Shown here: piece after piece, positions 27,988 through 36,047 of the stretch | How positions within the stretch are numbered: the first letter of the stretch is position 1 | Layout: each line of letters begins with the position of its first letter | NCBI RefSeq assembly: GCF_000282975.1 | Contig: NZ_ALJC01000075.1 | Location: forward strand, 1 to 64,000 | Length of the DNA stretch: 64,000 bases | Source of the DNA: Pseudomonas psychrophila HA-4 | GTDB lineage: Bacteria; Pseudomonadota; Gammaproteobacteria; Pseudomonadales; Pseudomonadaceae | Reading direction: 5' to 3' | The notes under the pieces: generated by a model | Database searches by the model: none | The model's input: only the letters and a program-made list of their open reading frames with translations | What the model was told of the DNA's origin: nothing | Translations under genes and position numbers: made by a program

Positions 27988-28017
27988 GGTGTCGAGGGGT
28001 TGCAGCCCCTCGGCACC
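27988..28017 (-). promoter_or_regulatory. Leader hairpin before the Arc-like gene
   Basis: CGAGGGG-TTGCAG-CCCCTCG (27993-28012), extended by GGTG/CACC outside one mismatch. It lies just upstream of the ribosome site and shares the six-base loop with the hairpin before the next gene. No T tract, so a leader structure or operator rather than a plain terminator. Confidence 0.55.
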
Positions 28018-28041
28018 ACTTCTTTTCCGGCTCAATCGGTG

Positions 28042-28407
28042 TCAGTTTTGTTGTGCAGCCCAGTCTTTTTTCAGTTGTGACCAGACGGCCTCGCCGTTCT
28101 CGACATATTCGTGTACCTCCATTTCCGGGCGCTGGTCCATGTGCAGCAGGTCTATGCAGTCTTTGAACAGAGCTGTGTCCAAGCCGCGTAACTCGGTGAG
28201 TGGAAAAGGGAATGCGCTACCGTTGTACAGGCTGAGCAAGAACCCGCCGACGATGCGGCTTTGGCCTGAATAACGCTGAGCGATGGGTAATAACCGGTTC
28301 AGCGCGGCGATACCAGCATCGCGAATAGCAGGGCGTTCTTGTTCTTCGGCGGCTAACTGGGCCGCTATAGCTTGATTTGCTGTGGTGGTTGAACAGTGAG
28401 ATTGCAT
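28042..28407 (-). CDS. Hypothetical phage protein, DUF7673-like
   Basis: 121 residues. The segment GIAALNRLLPIAQRYSGQSRIVGGFLLSLYNG, then a D-rich helical part, resembles small proteins of the DUF7673 type found in Pseudomonas mobile elements. No catalytic motif is visible. AAGGAG ribosome site; sits between the primase-helicase and Arc-like genes in one leftward transcript. Confidence 0.65.
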   Translation of the reverse strand: MQSHCSTTTANQAIAAQLAAEEQERPAIRDAGIAALNRLLPIAQRYSGQSRIVGGFLLSLYNGSAFPFPLTELRGLDTALFKDCIDLLHMDQRPEMEVHEYVENGEAVWSQLKKDWAAQQN

Positions 28408-28432
28408 GGTGCTTCTCCTTTGGGGTGGTGTC

Positions 28433-28448
28433 AGACGTTGCAGCGTCT
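28433..28448 (-). promoter_or_regulatory. Leader hairpin before the DUF7673-like gene
   Basis: AGACG-TTGCAG-CGTCT: a 5-bp stem with the same TTGCAG loop as the hairpin at 27993-28012, again followed (on the minus strand) by the shared initiation region with AAAGGAGAAGCACC and ATGCAA. Confidence 0.5.
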
Positions 28449-28470
28449 AACGGGTGTTTCAGATGATTCA

Positions 28471-31284
28471 TCAGGCTTGGAAGTGCCAGCACTTCACGAT
28501 GGGTTGCTTGGTGACTGTCGCGTTAGAGTTCTTGGCCTGGTGGGACCGTACTGCGCTGTCGGTCGCCTTGTTGATGTCGAGCAGCTTCCGCGAGCGGGAG
28601 TCTTTCAGGCGCTCGCGTAACTCGCTGACGTCGGCGATTTTCTGGCGATGCTCGGCGGCGCACTTCACAAAGTCATTGAGGTTGATGGCGATGACGTGGT
28701 CTTTTTTGCTGTGGTTGACCACCGGGCCGTCGGCATCGAGGCCTTCCAGGTATTCGTAGACTTCCCAGAATTCAGCCACCACCGGATGGTCGGAACTGAT
28801 CGAAGCCTGTCGCTCAAGTGCCATGCGAATGATCTGCGCGCGGGTGTGGTCGATTTGTACGTCGGTGAGTGGCACTACCATGCGCAGGCAGTCCAGCAGG
28901 GTGAGCAGTTGGGCGTGGTTCTTGTTGATCCGTTCCACACGGATGTAGCCGCGCAGCTTGTTGCCACAATTGCTGCATTCGCCGTGCTCGTCTTTGAATG
29001 GTGTCTCGCAGGCAAAGCAGTGGGCGTGCAGGTTGCGCAACTTCGCTTCGTAGCCCGCTATGTGCTGACCAAACAACTCCATCACCTCCAGCTCTTTGCG
29101 TGCGGCCTGCAGCACAAAGTTGCTGAGCGTAGAACCCTCCAGAGCATTAAGGCGATCTGCCGCCGCACGGCTTTCAGCGGTGATGTTCGGTCGTACAAAG
29201 TGCAGTTTGACGATCCGCGTCATAATCGCCTCAGACGCCACCACAGGGGCGTTCTGGCTAATGGCGATGGTGCCGCGAAACGGTGGCTCGTAGGTTTCGT
29301 TACCGGCGGTTTTAACACCCTTGGTCGCCAGAGTGCCGCCGCCGTAGTAATCCTTGAGTTCGTCCCATTCGAAGGTTTTAGCGTGGGTCTTGTCGTCGCC
29401 ACTGCGGTCTGATTCCAGCAACACGATGGGCATGCCGGACACCTGGCCCATCAAGCGGCTGCGGCCTGCCTTGGTCGATTTAGACGGGTCAAACCCTTCA
29501 TAACCGTCCCGGCCTGCAAGCTTCCATAGCAGGGTGAGTAACGTGGTTTTACCCGCGCCGGCCTCGCCGGTGGCTTCAAGAAACGGAAATGACTGGTAGC
29601 GACCCCGGATCTGCTCGGCGAACAGCGAGCCAAACCAGAAGGTCAGCGCCACAATGCCTTGGGCGCCAAAGCACTGCCAAAGAAGGCCAAGCCATTGTTG
29701 GTCGTACTTTTTGCCGTCTTTCTCCAGATTGATCCGCACTCCCTTTTGCAGGGTTTTAAGCTTGAGCTTGCCCATTTCAAAGAATTCCTCCTCGTTGATG
29801 TGGATGACCTGGCCATCGCGGATGGCGACGTCGTTGAACACGTAGCAGCGGTACTCCTTGCTGTAGCCCACGTAGTCGATGGTCTGAACGGTCTTGATGC
29901 CAAAGAGCTGGTCTTTCATGAGTTTGTCCAACTGCTGCCCACTGCCGGTGAACACGGCTCCGGCGCCCATGCCGAGAAGTCTTTTTTTGAATTCGCTGGC
30001 GGCAGCAACCTGGCCGCCAGTGAAGGTGTTCTTCACTGAGCCGCCGTCATGCGGGAAATCGACGCGGAAGAAGTACCAGGACTCGTCTGTGATTTCGTTG
30101 CGCTGGAAATAAAGGGCTTTTGGGTAGCAATTGGCGATCTCCACCACGCAGCCGGCCATCTGCAAAGCCTTTTCCCGAATCTGCTTTTCGGTAAGCACTT
30201 GCGCTTCTTGTTTCTCGCTTTTGTCGAATGTCTGTTTGGCGGCGTTGAACTTCACGATGTCCAACTTCCACCAGTACAAGCGTGAATCGAAACAGAAGTG
30301 GAACTCCTCGCGCTCCCGCCACTGGTACATGAGCAACGCCTTGTCGCTGGCGCTCTCGGCAATAAGCAGATCGCCCTGGTGCCTGGCTTCCCTCAGATCT
30401 TTTTTGATGCGCTCTGCGCGTGCTGAGTCGTCGTCAATAAATGCCCAGCGTTGATGCAGATCGTTCCAGTCAACTTTCCGCGCATCTGGTTGCGGAATTT
30501 GCGCGGCTTCGCATGTGAAGCCCAGTTCACGGGCGCGCATGACCCACATGTGGGTGTATCTGTGGGCGCCTGGCTCATTGTCCAGAGCCCAGATCAACTT
30601 GGGTGTTTTCCCGCCGCGAGCGGTGATAAGGGCCTTCAATGACTCCTCGGGAAAGGCATTCGAGGACAGTGCCGAAACAGCTGAAACGTTGTTATGAATA
30701 AGCGCGATGGCATCGAAGATGCCTTCTACGATCCATAGTTCATCGACCTGCAGCAGATCAAGACAAGGCGGGCACCACCAGTAGCCCCTGTAGCTGTTCC
30801 CTTTTTCAAACTGCGCTTTCATCTTGCCGAAGCGCGAAGGCTGGTCGATCAGGCGTTGCCAGTACCCGCCGCGTTCCAGAGGGAACCGTACGGTGGCTGA
30901 ACCCATATTCAGCCTGCCGTCGAAATAGCTGTCCTGCGTATACCAGCCCTCAATCAGATCGAGGCGAAACCCACGGGCAAATGAGAGATAAGCCTTAGCG
31001 CTCGCGGCGGGTTGCTCGCTGCTAGCCGGGGCGCGCTTGCTCCAGTTGTCGAACAGGTCGGGATACAGCTCTTTGACTGGCACCATGTACCGGCATTTTT
31101 CTTCGCGACCACAGCGGATAAACCAAGGCTCGTCGTGTCGGGAAAACAGGCGTTTCTGGTTGCACTGCGGGCAGGTGCCCTTACGCATGTAATGCGTGTC
31201 CTTCATGTGCTGAAGGCCGTAATCAGACTCTAAACGCTGAATCACGTCAGCGCGGATCTGCTGCTCCATGGGCTTGCGATTCAC
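28471..31284 (-). CDS. Toprim primase-helicase, phage replication protein
   Basis: 937 residues with a GTG start preceded by GGAG. Layout: zinc-binding N-terminus (Cys38, Cys41, Cys58, Cys64), toprim fold (IVEGIFDAI near 185 and ALDNEPGAHR near 233), a linker, then a helicase domain with Walker A GEAGAGKT at 573-580 and VLLESDRSGDD near 620. A second Cys4 cluster (CFAC...CSNC) is near 760. It combines priming and unwinding, replacing the rolling-circle protein A of P2. It starts inside the stop of the gene before it (GTGA). Confidence 0.88.
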   Translation of the reverse strand: MNRKPMEQQIRADVIQRLESDYGLQHMKDTHYMRKGTCPQCNQKRLFSRHDEPWFIRCGREEKCRYMVPVKELYPDLFDNWSKRAPASSEQPAASAKAYLSFARGFRLDLIEGWYTQDSYFDGRLNMGSATVRFPLERGGYWQRLIDQPSRFGKMKAQFEKGNSYRGYWWCPPCLDLLQVDELWIVEGIFDAIALIHNNVSAVSALSSNAFPEESLKALITARGGKTPKLIWALDNEPGAHRYTHMWVMRARELGFTCEAAQIPQPDARKVDWNDLHQRWAFIDDDSARAERIKKDLREARHQGDLLIAESASDKALLMYQWREREEFHFCFDSRLYWWKLDIVKFNAAKQTFDKSEKQEAQVLTEKQIREKALQMAGCVVEIANCYPKALYFQRNEITDESWYFFRVDFPHDGGSVKNTFTGGQVAAASEFKKRLLGMGAGAVFTGSGQQLDKLMKDQLFGIKTVQTIDYVGYSKEYRCYVFNDVAIRDGQVIHINEEEFFEMGKLKLKTLQKGVRINLEKDGKKYDQQWLGLLWQCFGAQGIVALTFWFGSLFAEQIRGRYQSFPFLEATGEAGAGKTTLLTLLWKLAGRDGYEGFDPSKSTKAGRSRLMGQVSGMPIVLLESDRSGDDKTHAKTFEWDELKDYYGGGTLATKGVKTAGNETYEPPFRGTIAISQNAPVVASEAIMTRIVKLHFVRPNITAESRAAADRLNALEGSTLSNFVLQAARKELEVMELFGQHIAGYEAKLRNLHAHCFACETPFKDEHGECSNCGNKLRGYIRVERINKNHAQLLTLLDCLRMVVPLTDVQIDHTRAQIIRMALERQASISSDHPVVAEFWEVYEYLEGLDADGPVVNHSKKDHVIAINLNDFVKCAAEHRQKIADVSELRERLKDSRSRKLLDINKATDSAVRSHQAKNSNATVTKQPIVKCWHFQA

Positions 31285-31523
31285 TGCGCATGCTCCGCAA
31301 CCACAACAAGCTGCTTTTTCAGCTCGCTGCGCGTTTTGCAGAGGCCTGCCAGATAGGGCATGTCCTCAAGCACCTTCGGCGCCCGTTGACCAGTCGGTAC
31401 ATGCCGGTAGCGATCGGAGTACCAGATATCAGCCAAGGTGACTTCGTATTGAGTGGTCAGCCACAGCAGGTAGTGCTGCGCCTGATGTTCGTCCATCTCA
31501 AGTTTTATGGTGATCTTGTTCAT
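31281..31523 (-). CDS. Hypothetical early phage protein
   Basis: 80 residues from MNKITIKLEMDEHQAQ. Small, with no membrane helix or recognised domain. Its stop overlaps the start of the primase-helicase, so it is coupled to replication. An upstream in-frame ATG at 31577 is possible but would add an unlikely Cys-rich leader. Confidence 0.65.
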   Translation of the reverse strand: MNKITIKLEMDEHQAQHYLLWLTTQYEVTLADIWYSDRYRHVPTGQRAPKVLEDMPYLAGLCKTRSELKKQLVVVAEHAQ

Positions 31524-31594
31524 TTCGGCCACCAGTAAGGTGCAAATTCCCCCTACCCACGCACAGCGGGCATCCATCAGGGAGTGGTTTCGGG

Positions 31595-31969
31595 TTAGTG
31601 CGGGAGGTTGCGCGTCAGCAACATGCGCGCCGGTAGCAGGCGTGCAGAAACGGGGTGTCGTTGCTGTGTACAGGTGTCCAGCAGCAAGATAACCGGGCGG
31701 AACAACCCGCTACTGGGGTGAATGCCAAGCCAGTCGACACGTTTACAGGTCATGCTTTCAAACTCGGCGACAGCCAGTTCTGCGATGCGCTGCACCAGGT
31801 GCGAAGGCACTTCAAGCGACAGTGTCAGATAGCTGATGCAGTTATCCAGCAACTGGTTATCACCGGCCAAATGCTGAGAGCTGTGGCGGTACAGATAGGC
31901 CACGGCTGCTTGTTGCATCGCGACGCGGTAGTCGCTGGCCGGGTTCGTGGTCAGGGTGATCGAGTTCAT
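31595..31969 (-). CDS. Hypothetical early phage protein
   Basis: 124 residues, not recognised. Helical, with a central YLTLSLEVPSHLVQRIAELAVAEFE and no obvious motif. Start overlaps the stop of the Ogr-like gene by 4 bases, so it is translated with the late activator. Confidence 0.65.
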   Translation of the reverse strand: MNSITLTTNPASDYRVAMQQAAVAYLYRHSSQHLAGDNQLLDNCISYLTLSLEVPSHLVQRIAELAVAEFESMTCKRVDWLGIHPSSGLFRPVILLLDTCTQQRHPVSARLLPARMLLTRNLPH

Positions 31970-32259
31970 AATGTTGCGGCCTCCAGTACCAGTTTATCGA
32001 GCAGATCGGGTTGATCATTGGCGGTTCGCATTGCCTGGCGCCGAATGACCACATCAGCCACTGGCAGGCATACCTCGGGGTTGGGCATGCCGCTGGGGCT
32101 CAGTTCATGAGTCATTTGGAATTCTGCCCGCACCGCCCAGCCGCAGGCTTCGTTGGTGCATTGCATGTACGTGATCCGCAGGAAAATATGCTGGCCTTCG
32201 CTGGTACGGATGCGCATACGGCCGTGGCAGTGGGGGCAGACCAGCTTGTAGGTGCTCAT
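31966..32259 (-). CDS. ogr: Ogr/Delta-like zinc-finger late gene activator
   Basis: 97 residues from MSTYKLVCPHCHGRMRIRTSEG; an ATG two codons earlier is possible. The motif C-x2-C (residues 8 and 11) with C-x4-C (near 34 and 39) is that of P2 Ogr and P4 Delta, which activate the late promoters by binding dyads near -55. Three conserved dyads upstream of late units in this prophage are the likely targets. Confidence 0.85.
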   Translation of the reverse strand: MSTYKLVCPHCHGRMRIRTSEGQHIFLRITYMQCTNEACGWAVRAEFQMTHELSPSGMPNPEVCLPVADVVIRRQAMRTANDQPDLLDKLVLEAATL

Positions 32260-32270
32260 GGTCACGTCCT

Positions 32271-32462
32271 TTACAGCAGTTCCGCAGTTTCATGGGCGAT
32301 GTTTAGCGGGGTAATTGCATCACCGATGGCTAACCGGATATCAGTGCCGGAGCAGGGGTTATTGGTGGTAGCGGCAATTTCTTTTAGGGTGTTGAGACGC
32401 TGCTGGGCGATAGCCAGTAGATCCAATAAATGTTGTCTGTCTTTTTCGGAGATATAAGTCAT
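32271..32462 (-). CDS. Hypothetical small early protein
   Basis: 63 residues from MTYISEKDRQHLLDLLAIAQQRL (an in-frame ATG at 32468 adds two residues). Helical and uncharacterised. Directly upstream of the Ogr-like gene in the same transcript. Confidence 0.6.
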   Translation of the reverse strand: MTYISEKDRQHLLDLLAIAQQRLNTLKEIAATTNNPCSGTDIRLAIGDAITPLNIAHETAELL

Positions 32463-32604
32463 GGCCATTCACTCAAAACAGGAAGTAGAAAGGATGAACC
32501 TGGTCCAGGCGTGCGTGCCGAAGACATACGTTTCGCCGTCGACGATGTAGCCACCGTGCTGAAGGAGATCAAGACGCGTCTCGGCAAGGGCTGGTGACAG
32601 GCGC

Positions 32605-33078
32605 TCACTGTTTGGTCCCCCGGCTGTGCAGCAGAATCGTTGCCAGAACCTCGGACTGGCGAGCTGACATGTAGCGACGGTGCGCGGCGAGGATTGCATC
32701 CGCTTCGTCCCTCTCGATCACTTCGTCTTCCAGCGCCTTGGCAATGATCTGATCGACCATACCGCGCTTGGCGGCGGCCCTTACGGACCGGCTGTAAAGG
32801 TCGACGTTGTCTAATACTTCTGGCCTGGCCAAGGGGACGAACATGCCGCCGTACATCGCAGCGATGTATTCCGGCAGGTGAGTGGTACCTGAGTCCTGTT
32901 CCAGCCGATGGATTTGCTCATCACTCAACGGGCGGCTGCCAGCGTTCTCGTAGATGTGGTTATCAAATTTTTTCAGTTCGTACCCCAAGCGCGATGCGGC
33001 GCATTCCCGACCACCTTTGTAGTCGTTGATCACTGCGCTCATGACCTGGCGCTTGGTTGCTAGAACTGGACGTTTCAT
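32605..33078 (-). CDS. YmfL-like phage regulatory protein
   Basis: 157 residues from MKRPVLATKRQVMSAVINDYKGGRECAASRLG, with GAGGAG just upstream. The N-terminal half resembles the YmfL family of putative prophage regulators (CII-like in position): KFDNHIYENAGSRPLSDEQIHRLEQ is its DNA-binding-like segment. A helical C-terminal part follows. It is second in the leftward early transcript after the Cro-like gene. Confidence 0.75.
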   Translation of the reverse strand: MKRPVLATKRQVMSAVINDYKGGRECAASRLGYELKKFDNHIYENAGSRPLSDEQIHRLEQDSGTTHLPEYIAAMYGGMFVPLARPEVLDNVDLYSRSVRAAAKRGMVDQIIAKALEDEVIERDEADAILAAHRRYMSARQSEVLATILLHSRGTKQ

Positions 33079-33118
33079 CTTCTGGTATCTCCTCGGAGTA
33101 ATCGCCCCTACAGTTTCT

Positions 33119-33370
33119 TTATGCCGTTTTTGAAGCAGCCTGCCGTTCAAAGTGGTCAGCTAGGATGCCGGGGAGGACTTCAATACCAATGATTAGCGAT
33201 AAGTCTTGCATGATGCGAAATGACAGCCGGCCTCTAGGCAGAGTGTCGTGGCCAGCCCAGCGTTTCACTACCTGGGTAACGGTGCGCGGCTCATAGCCAT
33301 GTGTCAGGGCAAATTGTCGAAAATTGCTTCCGCTTTCGATGAGTCCTGCTTGAATTTGGCGCTTATTCAT
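33119..33370 (-). CDS. Cro-like phage regulator
   Basis: 83 residues: SNFRQFALTHGYEPRTVTQVVKRW forms a helix-turn-helix of the type in small phage-associated regulators. It is first in the leftward early transcript and divergent from cI across a 171-base region with three operator-like sites, so by position it is the Cro or early repressor. Confidence 0.75.
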   Translation of the reverse strand: MNKRQIQAGLIESGSNFRQFALTHGYEPRTVTQVVKRWAGHDTLPRGRLSFRIMQDLSLIIGIEVLPGILADHFERQAASKTA

Positions 33371-33459
33371 GAGCTATGCTCCAGCTGTATATCTAAAGAA
33401 AATTCCCACGAAACTTTAGGATTGCTCATGTGTGGTTGTGATCCGCGCATGGTTTGAAT

Positions 33460-33518
33460 GTACCCATTTGGTTAGAATGTTCTCACATGGGAATAAGGCT
33501 AAATTCTCGGTTGGGTAT
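33460..33518. promoter_or_regulatory. Three tandem operator-like sites between cro and cI
   Basis: Imperfect dyads with half-sites like TTCCC/GGGAA at 33460-33475 (TACCC-4-GGTTA), 33479-33494 (TTCTC-4-GGGAA) and 33503-33518 (TTCTC-4-GGGTA), spaced 19 and 24 bases. A fourth, nearly perfect copy follows cI. The arrangement resembles a lambda-type operator region controlling the divergent early and repressor promoters. Confidence 0.6.
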
Positions 33519-33541
33519 TTGTCAAGGAGTAAAGGTCTCAA

Positions 33542-33955
33542 ATGGGCATCGGAGAAAGAATCCGTCGAGCGATTGAAGCTCGTAATTTATCCCTCAAAGA
33601 AGCTGCAAAGACCTGTGATATCTCTTATAGCTCGTTGCAGAACTGGGTCGGGGGGCTGCGAGAGCCCCGCCCAGATGCTCTTGTAGCTATAGGGTCCCAA
33701 TTGGGTATTTCCATCGATTGGTTATTGACCGGGGATGGCCGGATGTTCCGCGTAGAAGGAGAGGTACAGGCTTCTAGTGAGGCCTATGCAGATAGCGCTC
33801 GGGAGAGGGCCGTGATGGCTCTATTCCGCCTGTTGCCTGATGAAGATCAACGAGAAATAGAGTTTGTTATCGCTGGTAAGAAGCGATTGTTGGACATAGA
33901 GAGGCGCTTGAACGATTTGAGTGCAGTGATGGCGGACGGTAAAAGTTCGATCTAG
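33542..33955 (+). CDS. Short CI-type repressor without protease domain
   Basis: 137 residues. An N-terminal HTH (GERIRRAIEARNLSLKEAAKTCDISYSSLQNWVGG) with PRPDALVAIGSQLGISIDWLLTGDG is typical of phage CI repressors. The rest is a short helical tail; the S24/LexA autoprotease domain is absent and the gene is complete. Such a repressor cannot be cleaved in the usual RecA-dependent way, so induction must use another route. Confidence 0.85.
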   Translation: MGIGERIRRAIEARNLSLKEAAKTCDISYSSLQNWVGGLREPRPDALVAIGSQLGISIDWLLTGDGRMFRVEGEVQASSEAYADSARERAVMALFRLLPDEDQREIEFVIAGKKRLLDIERRLNDLSAVMADGKSSI

Positions 33956-33958
33956 TCT

Positions 33959-33973
33959 GTTCCCATTGGGAAC
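33959..33973. promoter_or_regulatory. Near-perfect operator palindrome between cI and the WYL-BRCT gene
   Basis: GTTCCC-ATT-GGGAAC, the most symmetric copy of the motif seen between cro and cI, placed 24 bases before the next start codon and directly after the cI stop. It suggests that the downstream gene is also under CI control. Confidence 0.6.
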
Positions 33974-33997
33974 AAACCAGATAGGAGTAATTGCCGC

Positions 33998-34495
33998 ATG
34001 TCATCAGTAGGAGCCCAGAAAACTGATCGATTGCTGTCCTTTTCTTACAAGGACAGCAAAGGCCGTGTGAGTGAGCGAGAACTCTCACACTGGAAGGAAA
34101 CCTCAATGTACATTCAAGGCCGGGTTGGTGATGATTCCTTTTACCGAACCTTCCGCAAGGATCGTGTGTTGGAATATTTCCAAGGTACTCAATACCTGCT
34201 CCTTGAAAGGGCTCCGCCCCCACCAGTTTTCTCTACATCCTTGCCAACTGATGTGCGGGGGCAAATCCTCTTTACCGGATTTAGGGCAGAAGAGCGAGCT
34301 AACCTGGAAGCGCTTGCATCAGCCAACGGTCTACGGGTAGTCAAGACTCCAACCAAGGGACTGGCATTTCTTTGTGCAGGCTGCAATGCCGGGTGGACAA
34401 AGGTAAAAGCCGCTGTAGAAAAAGACGCTTTTATTTTGAGTTCGGCGCAACTGCTGGAAATGTTAGAAACAGGTAACATCTCAGAGGATACATAG
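33998..34495 (+). CDS. WYL-like and BRCT domain protein
   Basis: 165 residues. Residues 8-72 read as a short WYL-type domain: LLSFSYKDSKGRVSEREL, then YRTFRKDRVLEYF as in its ligand-binding end. Residues 85-160 form a BRCT domain: GQILFTGFRAEERANLEALA, the Gly-Leu of the second strand, LCAGCNAGWTKVKAA and FILSSAQLLEML. WYL domains sense nucleic acid or nucleotide ligands and BRCT domains bind DNA ends or partners. It has no HTH of its own. Next to a protease-less CI it may be the damage sensor of the switch (inference). Confidence 0.72.
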   Translation: MSSVGAQKTDRLLSFSYKDSKGRVSERELSHWKETSMYIQGRVGDDSFYRTFRKDRVLEYFQGTQYLLLERAPPPPVFSTSLPTDVRGQILFTGFRAEERANLEALASANGLRVVKTPTKGLAFLCAGCNAGWTKVKAAVEKDAFILSSAQLLEMLETGNISEDT

Positions 34496-34591
34496 GTTCA
34501 GTAGCTTTCCGTACTGAGGTGGGAATAGCAATATTTAGGCGTACTGGCGCTGTACTGTTGATCGAGTCAAGTTGCGAAGGTCATGTGTAAG

Positions 34592-34620
34592 AAAAGCCCC
34601 GGCAATAGTCGGGGCTTTGT
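34592..34620. terminator. Bidirectional terminator
   Basis: A 9-bp stem AAAGCCCCG/CGGGGCTTT with an 8-base loop, between the converging WYL-BRCT and coiled-coil genes. Confidence 0.85.
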
Positions 34621-34643
34621 AATTATATATGTTGATAGGTGTT

Positions 34644-36002
34644 TTATTTTGCCGCTTCTTCAGTTGATTCTATTTCGTTATCATTAACAGCTTCGTTGCG
34701 CTTTGGTTGTTTTGATTTTGGCATGGCTGTAGGGTATTCGAAGCTGTTCCCCAAGTCTTTTGATAGATGGCTTTTTAGTACCTCTACTTTAAGATGTACT
34801 TGTTCTTGAAACAGAATCTCATTGCTAATGTCGAGATTTTTGGCTGCCGAATGGACTGACTCTCTGGCGAGGACTAACAATTTTGCTAATGTGAGTCGGT
34901 CGCTATGAATTGTAAATATTTTCTGAATTATTGTAGATGTTAATCGCCAGCTGTAATAGATAGCTATTCCGAAGACGGCTGCGAATGGAATTCGCAGGAT
35001 GAAAGATCCAATAATCTCAGCGGTATTTTTGTAGTCGGCTAATAATAGCTTGCTTGCCCCGGAATATAGTTCGTAAATAGAAAAAATAATAGCTAATAAT
35101 GGGAGGGTAATTAAGAATACATAAATTGCTGCCTGTGATCTTCCTTCTTTGACGTAAGGTCCATACTCATCTGATATGAGGTTTTTGTCAGAGGTTAATT
35201 TTGTAAGTTCTGCTTTGAGTTTTGAAATGTCTTTATTGTGGCTAAGTACGGTTTCATTGAGTTGTTCTATGTTGTTTTTTGTTTGAGTAAGTAATGATTC
35301 ACTTCGTACTAATGAGTCTTGTGCATTTTCAAATTTTTCGCTTTCAGTCTGCAGATTGGCGGTAATGAGTCTGAGCTCAGACATTTTGAGGGCATGAGCA
35401 TTTGATACCTTGGCTAGGGAAGACTCTAATAAAGTTTTATCTTCGGTCAGTGAGCTGATACTTTCGTGCAGTTCAGTGCAGTCATTTCTAAGGGTTTCTT
35501 TGAATTTCTCTAAGTCTCGCTTTAAATTAATTATCGCTACAATGTCTTCGGAATGCTCCGAAATTTCTTTGATGCCAGTACCGTAGATTCGTATCTTTGT
35601 GAGCTTTGGGTTGTTTAAAGTAGAGCTGCTATATATTTCGAACCATTCGCAAAAGCTACGTGCGTAGCCAAAAACAAATTTGATATTGGAGTCAAGGGTT
35701 ATTAGATTTAAATTGTACGAAGGTTTTCCTAATGGCTTAATAATTACTGCTAGGTTTGTGGGTATTTTAGAGTTTTCTCCATAAAAATTAATGGAATCTA
35801 AGTAAAAAGGTTCTTCCGGTGTAAAGCGTTTTGCTGCTCTTGTGATTTTTACCGGCTTGGCCGTTGCCAAAGATTCATTCAGTAGTACTTGGCATTGGGG
35901 AGTAGTTCTCCATAGCAAGTTATTTACCAAGTCTAGAGTTGGAAGTTTATTTTCCAACTCGGTAAGTTTTGATTCAATATCTTCTGCTGATTGATCTGAC
36001 AT
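34644..36002 (-). CDS. Two-helix membrane protein with beta-sandwich and coiled coil (moron)
   Basis: 452 residues from MSDQSAEDI, with GGAG six bases upstream. It is visibly AT-rich against its neighbours. Residues 50-145 look like a beta-sandwich of the F5/8-discoidin kind, ending LTKIRIYGTG. Residues 155-277 are a long coiled coil, two membrane helices follow (about 290-312 and 331-352), then a helical cytoplasmic tail with a basic end. Family not recognised. It sits between the immunity genes and gene D with its own terminator, the position of a cargo gene. A membrane sensor/effector in phage exclusion is a guess from layout. Confidence 0.75.
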   Translation of the reverse strand: MSDQSAEDIESKLTELENKLPTLDLVNNLLWRTTPQCQVLLNESLATAKPVKITRAAKRFTPEEPFYLDSINFYGENSKIPTNLAVIIKPLGKPSYNLNLITLDSNIKFVFGYARSFCEWFEIYSSSTLNNPKLTKIRIYGTGIKEISEHSEDIVAIINLKRDLEKFKETLRNDCTELHESISSLTEDKTLLESSLAKVSNAHALKMSELRLITANLQTESEKFENAQDSLVRSESLLTQTKNNIEQLNETVLSHNKDISKLKAELTKLTSDKNLISDEYGPYVKEGRSQAAIYVFLITLPLLAIIFSIYELYSGASKLLLADYKNTAEIIGSFILRIPFAAVFGIAIYYSWRLTSTIIQKIFTIHSDRLTLAKLLVLARESVHSAAKNLDISNEILFQEQVHLKVEVLKSHLSKDLGNSFEYPTAMPKSKQPKRNEAVNDNEIESTEEAAK

Positions 36003-36047
36003 GATAGCTCCATTATTCTCAGGCATGCATAGAATAGTGGCTTATGG

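Noticed and set aside
32469..32699. A 76-codon leftward frame before the Ogr-like transcript genes
   Set aside because: It overlaps the end of the YmfL-like gene by 95 bases, has no ribosome site, and the same DNA also opens in a rightward frame ending KEIKTRLGKGW. Coding in the 136-base gap is possible but not supported.
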